DNA from: Candidatus Methanomethylophilus alvi Mx1201
GTDB lineage: Archaea; Thermoplasmatota; Thermoplasmata; Methanomassiliicoccales; Methanomethylophilaceae
Reading direction: 5' to 3'
DNA: 64,000 nt
NCBI RefSeq assembly: GCF_000300255.2
Contig: NC_020913.1
Span: forward strand, 372,001 to 436,000
The stretch's first letter is position 1. Every line of letters begins with the position of its first letter. The notes under the pieces are model-generated. The model saw only the letters and a list, made by a program, of their open reading frames with translations, was not told where the DNA came from and ran no database searches. The translations under genes were made by a program, and so were the position numbers. Of this stretch, positions 8,989-17,859 are shown in pieces.

Positions 8989-10989
8989 TTACGAGAGGCG
9001 TTCGGATAGGATGTCTGGCTTGCCGGTGGCAGTGGCGGTCACCCTTGCTTCGCGGAATGAACGTATCCCGTCTCCCATGGTGTCGGAGGATACCTCTTCC
9101 ACTTTGCATTCGATCACGGTATCCCCGGCCCCTGCCTCTCTCGCCATGGTCTCTGCGGCATCTTTCGCCTCTTTTTCAGCATATTCCAAAGCGCTTTCCG
9201 AGTCAGGGAATTCCCTTTTCCCGCCCTTGGTGAAGACTATGCATCCAGGATCTCTCGACCTGTCGTCCTGTTTGGCCCTCACCGTGACGGTCACGGTCTC
9301 GGATACGGAACCTGTGACGGCTCCGATGGCATTGCCCATCTCGGAATCTTCAGGGAGGACGAGTCTAGTGCCCAGCATATCGGCTACAGCCGGCAGCCAC
9401 GCTCTTACAGGTCCGCCTATCCCTATGATGGGCATATCGAGTTTCATGGATAGGGTGTAACATCCCCTGTCCGTAGACAGAAGCTCCGAGATCATCGTCT
9501 TATGGACCTCGTCCAATTCATCTCTGCCGAGCCTCTCGCGCATGATATCCTCCATTATGCAGTATGCGATCCTCCTGACTATCATCGCTTTCGTATCTGC
9601 TATGAATCCGTCAAAGGACATGCCTGTCTTTCTGGCCAGATATCCTACGGCGATACGCGAAGCTCCCGTGTCGTATTCGGTGTAGGTGCCTTCCGCATGC
9701 AGTATATCCGTGGGGGTCACTCCTATCCGGGTCACAAGTCTCAGGGATTCCATTTTCGATGCGGAGAACGCATGGGGCGGGACACCTATCAGCTTCCCCG
9801 CCTCGTTAAGGGTGAGAGGTCCTTCCGTAATCGCCTTCAGGAGATCCCTGTCGCATTCCGAAAGGTCTTCGTCCGAAAGGGGTTTTGCCGGGACGAAGAA
9901 TTCCGTATCCTGGCACACGTCTCTGATGTCGAAAGCCTCCGCCGCACGGTCGTCCGTGACATCTTTCAGGGTCTCCAGTTTTTCCTTTATATGCGGCCAT
10001 TTTGCCGCCGCTATGCATATGGGTATGACGCGGACCGGTGTGACCGACGTCTCCTTCCCGTTGACCACGATCCTGCTGTCCCCTCCGATCCCGTAAGTGG
10101 AGACGTCGGCCGCCCGGACCCGGGTGCGATATCCTCCGATGAGTGCACCCTCCTGTTCTATCCGGGGGAACCCTCCCCTTATCACACCGATGTCCGTGGT
10201 GGTGCCTCCCATGTCGACCACCATGGCGTCCTTCAGTCCGGTCAGTGCCATGGCCCCGACGAGGCTGGATGCAGGTCCCGACAGTACGGTCTCCACCGGT
10301 CTTTCGGCGGCGGATGTCTCCCCCATCACGGAGCCGTCCCCTTTCACAATCATGAGGGGTGCGTCCACACCCAGGGCCTTCATGGAGTCCTTCACCGAAC
10401 GTATGAGGTCCGCTATCACCTGTATCAGACGTGCATTCATCACCGCGGTGGCGGTCCTTTGGGAGAAACCCAGCTGGGACGAGAGGTCGTGTCCGCATAC
10501 GGCAGGGACGCCCAGGATATCATGTGCCAGACGTCTGACCGCATTCTCGTGTCCGGGATTCCTGACGCTCAGATATCCGGCCACTGCCACCGCATCCACC
10601 TTGCCTTTCATAGACTCCAGTGCCGCTTTCGCGCCTTCCTCATCCAGTTCTTCGACCTCGTTCCCGGAGAGGTCGAACTTGCCGCCGATCTCGGCGTAGA
10701 ATTCGGGAGCGGCCGCGGGGTCGTACCCCGTGCCTATGGTCAGAAGCCCTACGCGGCACCCCTTCCCTTCGACCACGGAATTGGTGGCCAAGGTCGAGGA
10801 CAGGGAGACGAGGACGACCTCTTTCAGCATACTCCTGTCGAGGCCCGATACGGATTCGTTTATCCCCTTGGACAGGTCGTCACGGGTCGTAAGGGCCTTG
10901 GAGCGGCAGACGGTCATTCCACTGTCCATGTCCAGGATGACGGAGTCCGTATAGGTCCCTCCCGTGTCTATTCCGAGTCCGAATCTCAT
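8989..10989 (-). CDS. Stand-alone HyuA (hydantoinase/oxoprolinase A) family protein, paralogue 1
   Basis: The protein is 666 residues from the ATG at 10989. It has the N-terminal phosphate-loop motif GLGIDTGGTYTDSVI, then LSSTLATNSVVEGKG, the second phosphate motif DMGGTTTDIG near residue 275, and a C-terminal IGIGGPVRAWLP block, all typical of the ASKHA-fold HyuA family (N-methylhydantoinase A, 5-oxoprolinase, acetone carboxylase beta). These enzymes normally work with a HyuB partner, and none is present. It is highly similar to the HyuA at 11625-13637. The next locus carries a corrinoid protein and methyltransferase, so an ATP-dependent role in demethylation or corrinoid handling is plausible but unproven. 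The frame is open upstream to 11562, but that part is antisense to the GNAT gene. Confidence 0.85.
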   Translation of the reverse strand: MRFGLGIDTGGTYTDSVILDMDSGMTVCRSKALTTRDDLSKGINESVSGLDRSMLKEVVLVSLSSTLATNSVVEGKGCRVGLLTIGTGYDPAAAPEFYAEIGGKFDLSGNEVEELDEEGAKAALESMKGKVDAVAVAGYLSVRNPGHENAVRRLAHDILGVPAVCGHDLSSQLGFSQRTATAVMNARLIQVIADLIRSVKDSMKALGVDAPLMIVKGDGSVMGETSAAERPVETVLSGPASSLVGAMALTGLKDAMVVDMGGTTTDIGVIRGGFPRIEQEGALIGGYRTRVRAADVSTYGIGGDSRIVVNGKETSVTPVRVIPICIAAAKWPHIKEKLETLKDVTDDRAAEAFDIRDVCQDTEFFVPAKPLSDEDLSECDRDLLKAITEGPLTLNEAGKLIGVPPHAFSASKMESLRLVTRIGVTPTDILHAEGTYTEYDTGASRIAVGYLARKTGMSFDGFIADTKAMIVRRIAYCIMEDIMRERLGRDELDEVHKTMISELLSTDRGCYTLSMKLDMPIIGIGGPVRAWLPAVADMLGTRLVLPEDSEMGNAIGAVTGSVSETVTVTVRAKQDDRSRDPGCIVFTKGGKREFPDSESALEYAEKEAKDAAETMAREAGAGDTVIECKVEEVSSDTMGDGIRSFREARVTATATGKPDILSERLS

Positions 10990-11100
10990 TGCGTAAGGGG
11001 ATGATTCCCACCGATATAATCGATTTGATGTGCCAGTCCGGAAGACGATACTATAAAACCAATGGACTGCATTGACCGTACGATGAACAGGGGCGCCGGC

Positions 11101-11577
11101 ATGATTTCTTTTCGTAATGCGGACATAAAGGATTACATGGCGGCCCACTGTCTTTGGATGGAGAGCGGGGGCATAGGTGTCACCAGCAAAGAGGATTCCG
11201 AGGAGAGCATAGCGAGGTTCCTGGAAAGGAACAGGCAATTCTGCTTCTCCGCTCTGGACGGGGACCGTCTGGTAGGGGTGGTCCTCTGCGGAAGCGACGG
11301 ACGCAGCGGGAGGTTCTACCATCTGGTGGTGGATCCCGAATATCGCAGGCGCGGCATCGGTCACAGCCTCGTATCCCATTCGATAGAACAGTTGAAGAAG
11401 GAGGGTATCTGCGGGGCTGATGCCGTTATATTCCGGGAGAATCCCGCCAACGAGTTCTGGGAGAGCGAGGACTTCCGCGACAGGACGGATCTGAAATACC
11501 GCGATATCCTTCTTGACGAGGACAATGAGTGGCTGAACAGGGATAAGCGTCCCGGAGACCACGACGGCCTCAAGTGA
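11101..11577 (+). CDS. GNAT family N-acetyltransferase
   Basis: The protein is 158 residues from the ATG at 11101. The acetyl-CoA-binding motif A is clear: HLVVDPEYRRRGIGHSLV (R/Q-x-x-G-x-G/A type), followed by ADAVIFRENPANEFWE. Earlier in-frame starts at 11062 add a weak N-terminus. It lies between two HyuA paralogues in opposite orientation, sharing a divergent promoter region with paralogue 1. The substrate is unknown. Confidence 0.85.
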   Translation: MISFRNADIKDYMAAHCLWMESGGIGVTSKEDSEESIARFLERNRQFCFSALDGDRLVGVVLCGSDGRSGRFYHLVVDPEYRRRGIGHSLVSHSIEQLKKEGICGADAVIFRENPANEFWESEDFRDRTDLKYRDILLDEDNEWLNRDKRPGDHDGLK

Positions 11578-11600
11578 CCCCTGCGGTCATGGGGAAAGGT

Positions 11601-11626
11601 AGGGCTGCCGAGGCAGCCCTGTTTTC
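11601..11626. terminator. Bidirectional terminator between GNAT and HyuA-2
   Basis: Perfect stem AGGGCTGCC/GGCAGCCCT with a short loop, followed by GTTTTC on the plus strand. It separates convergent genes. Confidence 0.65.
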
Positions 11627-13637
11627 ATGCGTTTTGGAATCTGTACGATACGAGGTCCGGTTTTCCCGTGGCCCTTATCGTCACGTCGGCTTCCAGCAGT
11701 ATCTGCACGGATGCATCGGACGCCGTTCCGAACGTCTTCTTCTCCACGTCCACTTCGATGACGACGTTAGTCGCTCCGGATTCCACCGCCAGTCTCTCCG
11801 CGTATTCGCTTCCTTTGTCCTTGGCGAATCCGACGGCCTCGACGAATGTCGGGAACTCGTATTTCTCGTCCCCTAGGAACACGATGGATGCGGGGTCGGT
11901 CCCTATGGCCCCTTCCTTCGGCTGGATGTGTACGGTCACCGTCTTGGATACCGATCCGGATATGGCCCCTATCGCATTTCCTACGTTGGAGTCCACCGGG
12001 AGGAGGAGCTGGGTATGGAAGATCTCGGCGATCCTCGGCAGCCATGCACCTACCGGGGCCCCGATACCGATGATGGGTTTGTTGATCCTTATAGACACTC
12101 CGAAGTCGAGGCCGTCCTTTCCGGAAACGGCCTTGCGGATCAGGTCCTCGGCCGCAGGTCCCAAATCCTCGAATCCTCCGTCCTCCAGCAGGAGGTCCTT
12201 CATCAGACATGTTGCGATCTTGGTCTCGATCATGTCCTTGACCGTCGATACGAATTCATCGAATCCCAGCAGTGCCTTTCTGGCCAGGTAGTCCACCGCC
12301 TGTTTGGAGGCCTTGTAGTCGTACTCGACGTAGGATTCCTCCGCATGCAGTATGTCGGAAGGGGTCACACCTATCCTGGTGACAAGACCCAGTTTCTCCA
12401 ACCTGGAGACGTTGAACGTGTACGGGAGTACCCCTATGGCGTCTCCGGCCTCCTCCAAGGTCTTCGGTTCTTCGGCGATGAGTTCCAGAAGTCTTCTGTC
12501 GCATTCCTGCATGGTCTCCGTGGTTATCGGTTTGGCGGGGGTGAAGAATTCGGTCTCCTGCAGTATCTCGTCCGCCGTCACGGTCTCAGCCACATGGCCG
12601 GGGACACGATGTGCCAGATCCTGGAGTTTCTCTCTGACGTGGGGCCATTTGGTGGCGGCTATGCACAGAGGGATCACGCGGACGGGGGTGAGTTCTATCC
12701 TCGTCCCGTTGACGATGATCCTGCTGTCTCCGCCGATACCGTAGGTGGATACGGCGGCCGCAAGGACCCTCGTCCTCTTTCCTCCTATGAGGGCGCCTTC
12801 CTTATCGAGCCTCGGGAATCCGTTCCTGAGGACCCCTATGTCTGTTGTCGTCCCTCCTATGTCGATCATCACCGCATCCTTCAGACCGGTGAGGGCCTTG
12901 GCCCCGGTGAGGCTGGAGGCCGGTCCCGACAGGACGGTCTCCACAGGTCTCTTGACCGCAGAGGCCTCGTTGAGGACGGTTCCGTCGCCCTTGACTATCA
13001 TCAGCGGGGCGTCTATCCCGAATTTCGCAAGGGACTTCTTGACGGATTCTATGAGGTCGGTGATAACAGGGATCAGGCGTGCGTTCATCAGGGCGGTCGT
13101 GGTCCTCTCGTTGAATCCGAGGCCGGAGGAGAGCTCATGTCCCTGGACGACCGGTACGCCCAATATCTCGTCTGCCAGATGTGCCAGGCGCTCCTCGTGT
13201 TCCGGATTCCTGATACTCAGGTAGCCGGTTATGGCTATGGCATCCACCTTGCCTTTCATCTCCGAGAGGGCGGCCTTGGCCGCCTCCTCGTCCAACGGGA
13301 CCTTCTCGTTACCTTTGAGGTCGTGGGATCCGGCCACCTGCGCATATACGTCGGCCGTCACGGTGCCGTCGTATCTCCTTCCTATGCTGATGAGTCCGGC
13401 ACGGCATCCTTTTCCTTCGACCACCGAGTTGGTGGCCAAGGTGGAAGATAGGGAGACCAGGGAGATCTTCTTGAGGAGCTCCGGTCTGTGTTTCCCTATG
13501 CTTCCGGATATGCCTATCACCAGGTCGTTCCTGGTGGTGAGGTCCTTCGCCCTGCTGAGGATCCTCCCTGAATCCATGTCCAGGATGACGCTGTCGGTGT
13601 ATGTCCCGCCCGTGTCGATCCCTAATCCTATCGTCAT
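11625..13637 (-). CDS. Stand-alone HyuA (hydantoinase/oxoprolinase A) family protein, paralogue 2
   Basis: The protein is 670 residues from the ATG at 13637, preceded by a good AGGTGAT ribosome site. The ASKHA motifs are intact: GLGIDTGGTYTDSVI, ATNSVVEGKGC, DIGGTTTDIG and IGIGAPVGAWLP. It closely resembles paralogue 1 throughout, indicating duplication. It begins 5 bases after the Cys-rich gene and is the last gene of the run corrinoid protein - methyltransferase - Cys-rich protein - HyuA. No HyuB partner is visible. Family members use ATP to open hydantoin or oxoproline rings; here the substrate could be an N-methylated compound, or the protein may act on the corrinoid system (inference). 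Confidence 0.85.
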   Translation of the reverse strand: MTIGLGIDTGGTYTDSVILDMDSGRILSRAKDLTTRNDLVIGISGSIGKHRPELLKKISLVSLSSTLATNSVVEGKGCRAGLISIGRRYDGTVTADVYAQVAGSHDLKGNEKVPLDEEAAKAALSEMKGKVDAIAITGYLSIRNPEHEERLAHLADEILGVPVVQGHELSSGLGFNERTTTALMNARLIPVITDLIESVKKSLAKFGIDAPLMIVKGDGTVLNEASAVKRPVETVLSGPASSLTGAKALTGLKDAVMIDIGGTTTDIGVLRNGFPRLDKEGALIGGKRTRVLAAAVSTYGIGGDSRIIVNGTRIELTPVRVIPLCIAATKWPHVREKLQDLAHRVPGHVAETVTADEILQETEFFTPAKPITTETMQECDRRLLELIAEEPKTLEEAGDAIGVLPYTFNVSRLEKLGLVTRIGVTPSDILHAEESYVEYDYKASKQAVDYLARKALLGFDEFVSTVKDMIETKIATCLMKDLLLEDGGFEDLGPAAEDLIRKAVSGKDGLDFGVSIRINKPIIGIGAPVGAWLPRIAEIFHTQLLLPVDSNVGNAIGAISGSVSKTVTVHIQPKEGAIGTDPASIVFLGDEKYEFPTFVEAVGFAKDKGSEYAERLAVESGATNVVIEVDVEKKTFGTASDASVQILLEADVTIRATGKPDLVSYRFQNA

Positions 13638-13642
13638 TTGTA

Positions 13643-13957
13643 TCACCTGTTTGCGATCTCTATACCTTTGCTTTCGTGGTGGTCGTTCACAATCCTGCAT
13701 ATGTGGTCCGCCAGGGTCCTCTCCTGGATCCTGTCTTCTACATCCGGGGATCTGTCGAGGAAGAACTCGTTGTCGCATCTGGCACAGCGTACCTTGGGGC
13801 ATCCCCTGCATGCCTCCGAGCAGCCTTGGCAGGCTACGGCGCGGGCATAGACCAAGGAGAATTGGAATCCGCAATCCGGGCATGTGAGTTTCCTGACCGA
13901 TGCGGTGGTGCAGTTGGAGAATCCTTTCGCCCTCATCGCTTCGAAAAATCCGTTCAT
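13643..13957 (-). CDS. Cysteine-rich (zinc-ribbon-like) small protein
   Basis: The 104-residue protein has about nine cysteines, arranged as CPDC (residue ~26), CQGC (~43), CRGC (~50) and CARC (~58), so two zinc-ribbon knuckles or a metal/Fe-S site are possible. The C-terminal half is charged with no recognisable fold. It lies between the methyltransferase and HyuA-2 genes on the same strand, 91 bp after the former and 5 bp before the latter, which suggests a dedicated role in this locus. I do not recognise the family. Confidence 0.7.
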   Translation of the reverse strand: MNGFFEAMRAKGFSNCTTASVRKLTCPDCGFQFSLVYARAVACQGCSEACRGCPKVRCARCDNEFFLDRSPDVEDRIQERTLADHICRIVNDHHESKGIEIANR

Positions 13958-14048
13958 TCCTCTTTTCCCTCCATCGTATCATGTGTCTGTATCCGAGTGG
14001 ACCGGAGGGACCGACGGCCCCTCCGGCAGATCGTTCGAACGTTTTCCG

Positions 14049-15143
14049 TCAGTCTCCTATCGTTCCGTATTTTTTGACGGCGTCGGAAACAGCCTTGATG
14101 TTTTCCAATCTGCAGGTGGTGGAAGGAGGTACCTCGCATCCGCTGGCTATGCAGTATCTGGACTTCAGGCCCCTCTTGCAGAGAGCGGTCTTCACCTCCT
14201 GGCACAGTGCCTTGGTGGCCGTCTCCACCTGTTGTACGGTACCCTGTTCGAAGAGTTGCGGATCGAGGTTCCCTGCGACCAGGGTCTCGTCAGCATACCC
14301 TTCTTCGATGACCTGTGAGGCGGTCTTGGACCCCTCTATCAGAGGGTAGTAGGCCATCGAGTAGATCGCCGGTTTGAACTTCCTGATCTGGGTATCGAGA
14401 TGCGGAAGGTCGGCGCAGTTGTGGACGGCGACCGCCATCCCGTTCTTCCTCGTCTCCTCGTTCAGGGACGGTGCGAAAACGTCTCCTTCCAACTCCCCGT
14501 ACTCCTTGTCGTCGAGGCACGAGTAATTGGCCCAGAGATAGTCCCAGCAGATCGCCTTGGTCCCGGTCTTGCCCAGTGCCTCCACGACCTGTCTGTCGTA
14601 TTCCGTGATGGTCCTGAGGGCCTTCTTGACGGTCCCGGGTTCTTCGTAGGAGTCGAAGAACAGCTTCTCGGCCCCTGCCGACTGGCTCAGTACGAGGAGG
14701 GGACCTTCCACGAAGGCGGAGGTGATGACCTCGTCACCCAGTCTATTCGCGACGAGCTCGCTTCCTTTGATGATGACGTTGGTCCTTCCTTTGGTGATGT
14801 CGGGTATCTCGAGCTTCTCGTAGTCCTCCAATGTCTTTATCAGGGGTTTGTCGACGAAGGGGGTGTTCTCCTCGTCGAACCTCACATGGGACCCCAGATC
14901 CCCTGCCAGGACGGACAGGTCCATGAGGCCGATGGAGAAATCCAGGTCGAACGCCTTCTGGGCCGCGACGAATCCCTCTGCATACTTTTCCGGATTCTGG
15001 CACCATTCCCTGTAGGTCACGCTGCCGTCTCCGATCAGTCTTCTCGATACACCGCAGGCTATGGGGTAGGTGGCGAGTCTGTCGACCTCCTCGTCGGCGA
15101 GGGCGGCCGCCGCCCTTTCCAGATGGTTGAGGTTTTTCACCAT
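14049..15143 (-). CDS. UROD-family corrinoid methyltransferase (MtaA/MtbA-like)
   Basis: The 364-residue protein has a uroporphyrinogen-decarboxylase fold. The zinc ligands typical of methylcobamide:CoM methyltransferases are visible: HNCAD (H-x-C) near residue 240 and GCEVPP with a cysteine near residue 335. These enzymes move a methyl group between a corrinoid protein and a thiol such as coenzyme M. It starts one base after the corrinoid gene stop, so the two are co-translated. It could demethylate a substrate onto the corrinoid or transfer methyl to CoM; sequence alone does not decide. Confidence 0.85.
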   Translation of the reverse strand: MVKNLNHLERAAAALADEEVDRLATYPIACGVSRRLIGDGSVTYREWCQNPEKYAEGFVAAQKAFDLDFSIGLMDLSVLAGDLGSHVRFDEENTPFVDKPLIKTLEDYEKLEIPDITKGRTNVIIKGSELVANRLGDEVITSAFVEGPLLVLSQSAGAEKLFFDSYEEPGTVKKALRTITEYDRQVVEALGKTGTKAICWDYLWANYSCLDDKEYGELEGDVFAPSLNEETRKNGMAVAVHNCADLPHLDTQIRKFKPAIYSMAYYPLIEGSKTASQVIEEGYADETLVAGNLDPQLFEQGTVQQVETATKALCQEVKTALCKRGLKSRYCIASGCEVPPSTTCRLENIKAVSDAVKKYGTIGD

Positions 15144-15144
15144 C

Positions 15145-15786
15145 TCAGATGCCTCCCTTCAGCCATTGGACTGCATCCTGGGCATTTTTGTCCCAGTGGT
15201 CGGCACCGAGGTTCTTCGCCAGTTCGGGCGATGTAGGCGATCCGCCGACGGTGACCTTGACATCCTGGCGGTATCCGTTCTCGTCCAGGAGGTCGAGGGT
15301 CTCCTTCATCTTGAACATCGTAGTGGTCATGAGGGCGCTGAGGGCCACCACTTGCGCCCCATTCTCCTGCGCCGCATCCGCGATGACGTCTGCTGGCACA
15401 TCCTTCCCCAGATCGTCTACGAGATACCCTCCTGCGGTCAGAAGGGTCTTGAGTATGTTCTTGCCTATGTCGTGGACGTCCCCTTCCACCACGGCCAGGG
15501 TGATTTTCTTCTGGTCCTGCTGTTTCCCTTTGGGGATCGCTGGGAGGAGGATGTCGAGCGCTCCGTACATGGCGGCCGCCGCAGTCAGAAGCTGAGGCAG
15601 GAATGCCTTGTGTTTGCTGAAGAGGTCCCCTACGAGCGTCATTCCTTTCAGCAGACCGTCGTTGATGGCCTCGAGCGGGTCTATGCCGGCATCCAAGGCC
15701 TCCTTCGCGGCCGCCGCCGCATCCGCCCTCTTGTAGTTCTGGACGGACAGTGCGAGCCTTCCGATGATTTCTTCCTTGTTCGTCAT
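15145..15786 (-). CDS. Corrinoid (cobalamin-binding) methyl-carrier protein, MtbC/MtmC-like
   Basis: The 213-residue protein has the two expected domains: a helical cap (residues 1-90) and a Rossmann-like B12 domain with the lower-ligand motif GDVHDIGKN (D-x-H-x-x-G) near residue 103, then SALMTTT and VGGSPTS. It is the first gene of the methyltransferase/Cys-rich/HyuA operon. It carries the methyl group between the substrate-specific methyltransferase and CoM. The substrate is unknown. Confidence 0.92.
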   Translation of the reverse strand: MTNKEEIIGRLALSVQNYKRADAAAAAKEALDAGIDPLEAINDGLLKGMTLVGDLFSKHKAFLPQLLTAAAAMYGALDILLPAIPKGKQQDQKKITLAVVEGDVHDIGKNILKTLLTAGGYLVDDLGKDVPADVIADAAQENGAQVVALSALMTTTMFKMKETLDLLDENGYRQDVKVTVGGSPTSPELAKNLGADHWDKNAQDAVQWLKGGI

Positions 15787-16081
15787 TTCATATCACTATT
15801 CTTTTATTCATACTTGTTTTGTATTTTAGTTGGATATGAATTTAACAATTGATTATATAATGGTAAGTGTGGATGAATGATATGTACTACTAATTAACAA
15901 TTGTTTACAATAAATTTAGTTGTTTTATATTTAAAGTATTCAAAAAAAGAATAATTTATAGTATGTATTTACGCCCGAAAAGACTGATTGAAAATAAATG
16001 GCGGATCACTAATATAATTCTAAAAAGAATAGTAATGCAGTTATGTATTCTTCTCAGATGGTGGTTTTCTGGATGGGCGGA
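15787..16081 (-). promoter_or_regulatory. AT-rich promoter region of the corrinoid/HyuA operon
   Basis: This 295-bp stretch is much more AT-rich than its surroundings. Reading left, a TATA-like ATTATATAATC lies at about 15852-15862, giving a leader of roughly 40 bases. Two CAATTG-centred sites (15846 and 15898) and TTTAAAGTATTC near 15931 could be regulatory. I see no convincing gene in it. Confidence 0.45.
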
Positions 16082-16762
16082 TCAGATGAGATCCGCCAGT
16101 TCGGCCACGCTGGGAATGGTCCTTACGCCATTCCCTGCCTTTTTACGCCACATCTCGGCGGTATTCGGGCCGGTCTCCACACCTATGAACTGCGCTCCGG
16201 ACGCATCAGCGGTCATGAAGTCCACGATACCGTCTCCCAGGTAGAGGATCTCCCCGCTCTTCACACCCAGTGCCGCCGCCAGATGGTCCATTGCCAACGG
16301 GTTGGGCTTGGCCTCCTCCTCGGGGTAGTCGTCTCTTGCCACCAAGGCGTTGAACTTCTTCAGGACGCCTGCGTTACCCAGGACGGTGGTCGCATACTCG
16401 CGTCCGCCTCTGGTGAGTATGCCGACCTTGTATCCTTTTTCCTTCAGCAGGTCGAGTACTTCTACGGCACCGGGGAATGGTACGGCGATATCCGCATGTT
16501 CCATCTCTATCTCGGTAGCACGGTTTCCGATGCGTTCGTTGATCCCGGGGACGTATTCCGATTTCCCGTGTTCCACTAGCCATCTGATTCCCCCGTCCAT
16601 GGTAAGTTTGTAATTGTCGGTCTGCAGGATCTCGTCGGGAACGCCGAGGCTCTCGAACTCGTCATACACTACGCGGGCCAGTTTTACGTAGTCCACTTTG
16701 GTGTGCATGAATGTACCGTCCATGTCGAATCCGACGGCTTTGATCTTCGGGTCGAGTGCCAT
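16082..16762 (-). CDS. HAD-superfamily phosphatase (phosphoglycolate-phosphatase-like)
   Basis: The protein is 226 residues from the ATG at 16762 (MALDPKIKAVGF). HAD motif I is DMDGT (residues ~13-17), motif II is in ILTRGG, and motif III/IV is KPNP with GDGIVD. The cap is helical (class I). A GGAG sits about 11 bases upstream of this start; in-frame ATGs at 16810 and 16855 are less family-like. A small phosphorylated metabolite is the probable substrate. It stands alone, downstream of the RNase P RNA on the same strand. Confidence 0.82.
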   Translation of the reverse strand: MALDPKIKAVGFDMDGTFMHTKVDYVKLARVVYDEFESLGVPDEILQTDNYKLTMDGGIRWLVEHGKSEYVPGINERIGNRATEIEMEHADIAVPFPGAVEVLDLLKEKGYKVGILTRGGREYATTVLGNAGVLKKFNALVARDDYPEEEAKPNPLAMDHLAAALGVKSGEILYLGDGIVDFMTADASGAQFIGVETGPNTAEMWRKKAGNGVRTIPSVAELADLI

Positions 16763-16861
16763 ATCGATGTATTCTCCATCATATTCAAAAAACATATCGT
16801 CGGAGGACATGTGCAGAAGTCGTCCGTCGGGAGCATTCCCGACGGACAGTGTCAATTCAGA

Positions 16862-17150
16862 GTAGTAGCCCCCCTTCTGTTTCAGACGGCATTCAACTAA
16901 CGCACTCTACCCGCCGGTCGCAGGCATCTCATCCCGGCTGTATGAGCTTGCTCCGATGAGGAGTCGCCGTTTCACCAAATCCCTGGGAACGTCACCGACT
17001 GACGGATCATCCTTGTTACCAGGACTGTGTCGTTTCTGGGCCCTTGCCAGGGCTCTCGCCCTGCCGGATTTCCCGGCTCATCTTTGCCCGTGGAGGAGGG
17101 AACTTCCTCAGCTGGACCTAGGTCCTACCGTCGGCCGTCCTCTCTCTATT
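16862..17150 (-). ncRNA. rnpB: RNase P RNA
   Basis: Read on the minus strand, the region holds archaeal RNase P RNA hallmarks: a 5' GCTGAGGAAGTTCCCTCC (conserved region I), an internal AACGGCGACTCC, and near the 3' end TTGAATGCCG followed by ACAGAAGGGGGGCTAC (conserved region V/P4 3' strand). About 290 nt is normal for the ribozyme that trims tRNA 5' leaders. Ends are approximate. Confidence 0.87.
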
Positions 17151-17172
17151 GACGAATTCTCCATTGTAGGTC

Positions 17173-17190
17173 ATGTTTATTTATCTTTTC
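17173..17190 (-). promoter_or_regulatory. TATA box for RNase P RNA
   Basis: On the minus strand GATAAATAAACA lies about 25-30 bases upstream of the inferred RNA 5' end, as expected for an archaeal BRE/TATA promoter. Confidence 0.55.
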
Positions 17191-17254
17191 CAGACGGAAT
17201 CCCTGGACGAGGGACAAAAGTCTTATAAATAAGTCCGTTATGGGGAATCTCAGT

Positions 17255-17341
17255 GCAAGGGTAGTCAAGCATGGCCAACGACGCAAGGTTGAGGGCCTTG
17301 TCCCTAGCGGTCCGCGTGTTCAAATCACGTCCCTTGCACCA
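17255..17341 (+). tRNA. tRNA-Leu (anticodon GAG), 3' CCA encoded
   Basis: Acceptor stem GCAAGGG/CCCTTGC, anticodon stem CAAGG/CCTTG with loop TTGAGGG (anticodon GAG), long variable arm as in tRNA-Leu, T-loop TTCAAAT, discriminator A and genomic CCA at 17339-17341. A TATA box (TTATAAATA) sits at about 17223-17231. Confidence 0.93.
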
Positions 17342-17773
17342 ATTTCTCTAAAAATCAGCATATTGCTTTGGTGCAACGCATTCGTTGTGATGTTAATTCC
17401 TGGGGATCGTCCTTGAATTCTAACGATTCTTCAACGGATCCGACGAGCATAGGCGGTTCTTAATAGATTATAAATTGAGGATCTGGCACATTGATGACGG
17501 TGTTTTCTTCATCTCCATGCGGTCATCCTTTTACCGATGTCTGAATATCATGCTGTAGTCTATGATATCGAAGTTTGTGTCGATGGTCTTGGAGATTCCG
17601 TCCTTGATCCCCTGATGGGATTCGAGGAAGAGGTGACCGGGTCCCTTTCGAGATTGAAGACGATGCATCGGATGTCGCATCACACGCAGTGGGGAATACC
17701 GCTCTACGGGAGAGGATATCCGCAACAGGAGTAAATGCAATCCCAATTGATGGGGCCTGGGCTCCTACCCTAC
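17342..17773. other. Intergenic stretch with no convincing gene
   Basis: These 430 bp between tRNA-Leu and the Fic module hold a CTGGCACAT motif (17483) and one minus-strand frame (17531-17746) whose end reads protein-like (IKDGISKTIDTNFDIIDYS). That may be the C-terminal remnant of an unidentified gene. A plus-strand 65-codon frame at 17537-17734 is not convincing. Confidence 0.4.
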
Positions 17774-17833
17774 CAATACCCTACCAATACCCTACCAATA
17801 CCCTACCAATACACTACCAAATTGGTAGGGTAC
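17774..17833 (+). repeat. CCTACCAATA iterons in front of fic
   Basis: Four consecutive copies of an 11-bp unit (CCCTACCAATA) and a fifth variant (CACTACCAAA) are followed at once by the inverted form TTGGTAGGG. They abut the TATA-like TTATAATTAAT at 17834-17844, just 16-26 bases before the fic ATG. Position and spacing suggest operator sites. The Fic protein has a C-terminal winged-helix-like domain that could bind them (inference). Confidence 0.75.
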
Positions 17834-17859
17834 TTATAATTAATTTCCTATGGTCATTT

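Noticed and set aside
13781-13790. Additional CTGGCACAT copy
   Set aside because: Sequence is CTGGCACAG, one mismatch, so it was not counted.
15963-16244. Plus-strand open frame in the AT-rich region before the HAD gene
   Set aside because: Its second half is antisense to the HAD phosphatase and the first half is low-complexity AT; no ribosome site or family similarity.
17774-17833. CRISPR array
   Set aside because: The 11-bp units are directly tandem without spacers, and no cas genes occur in the window.
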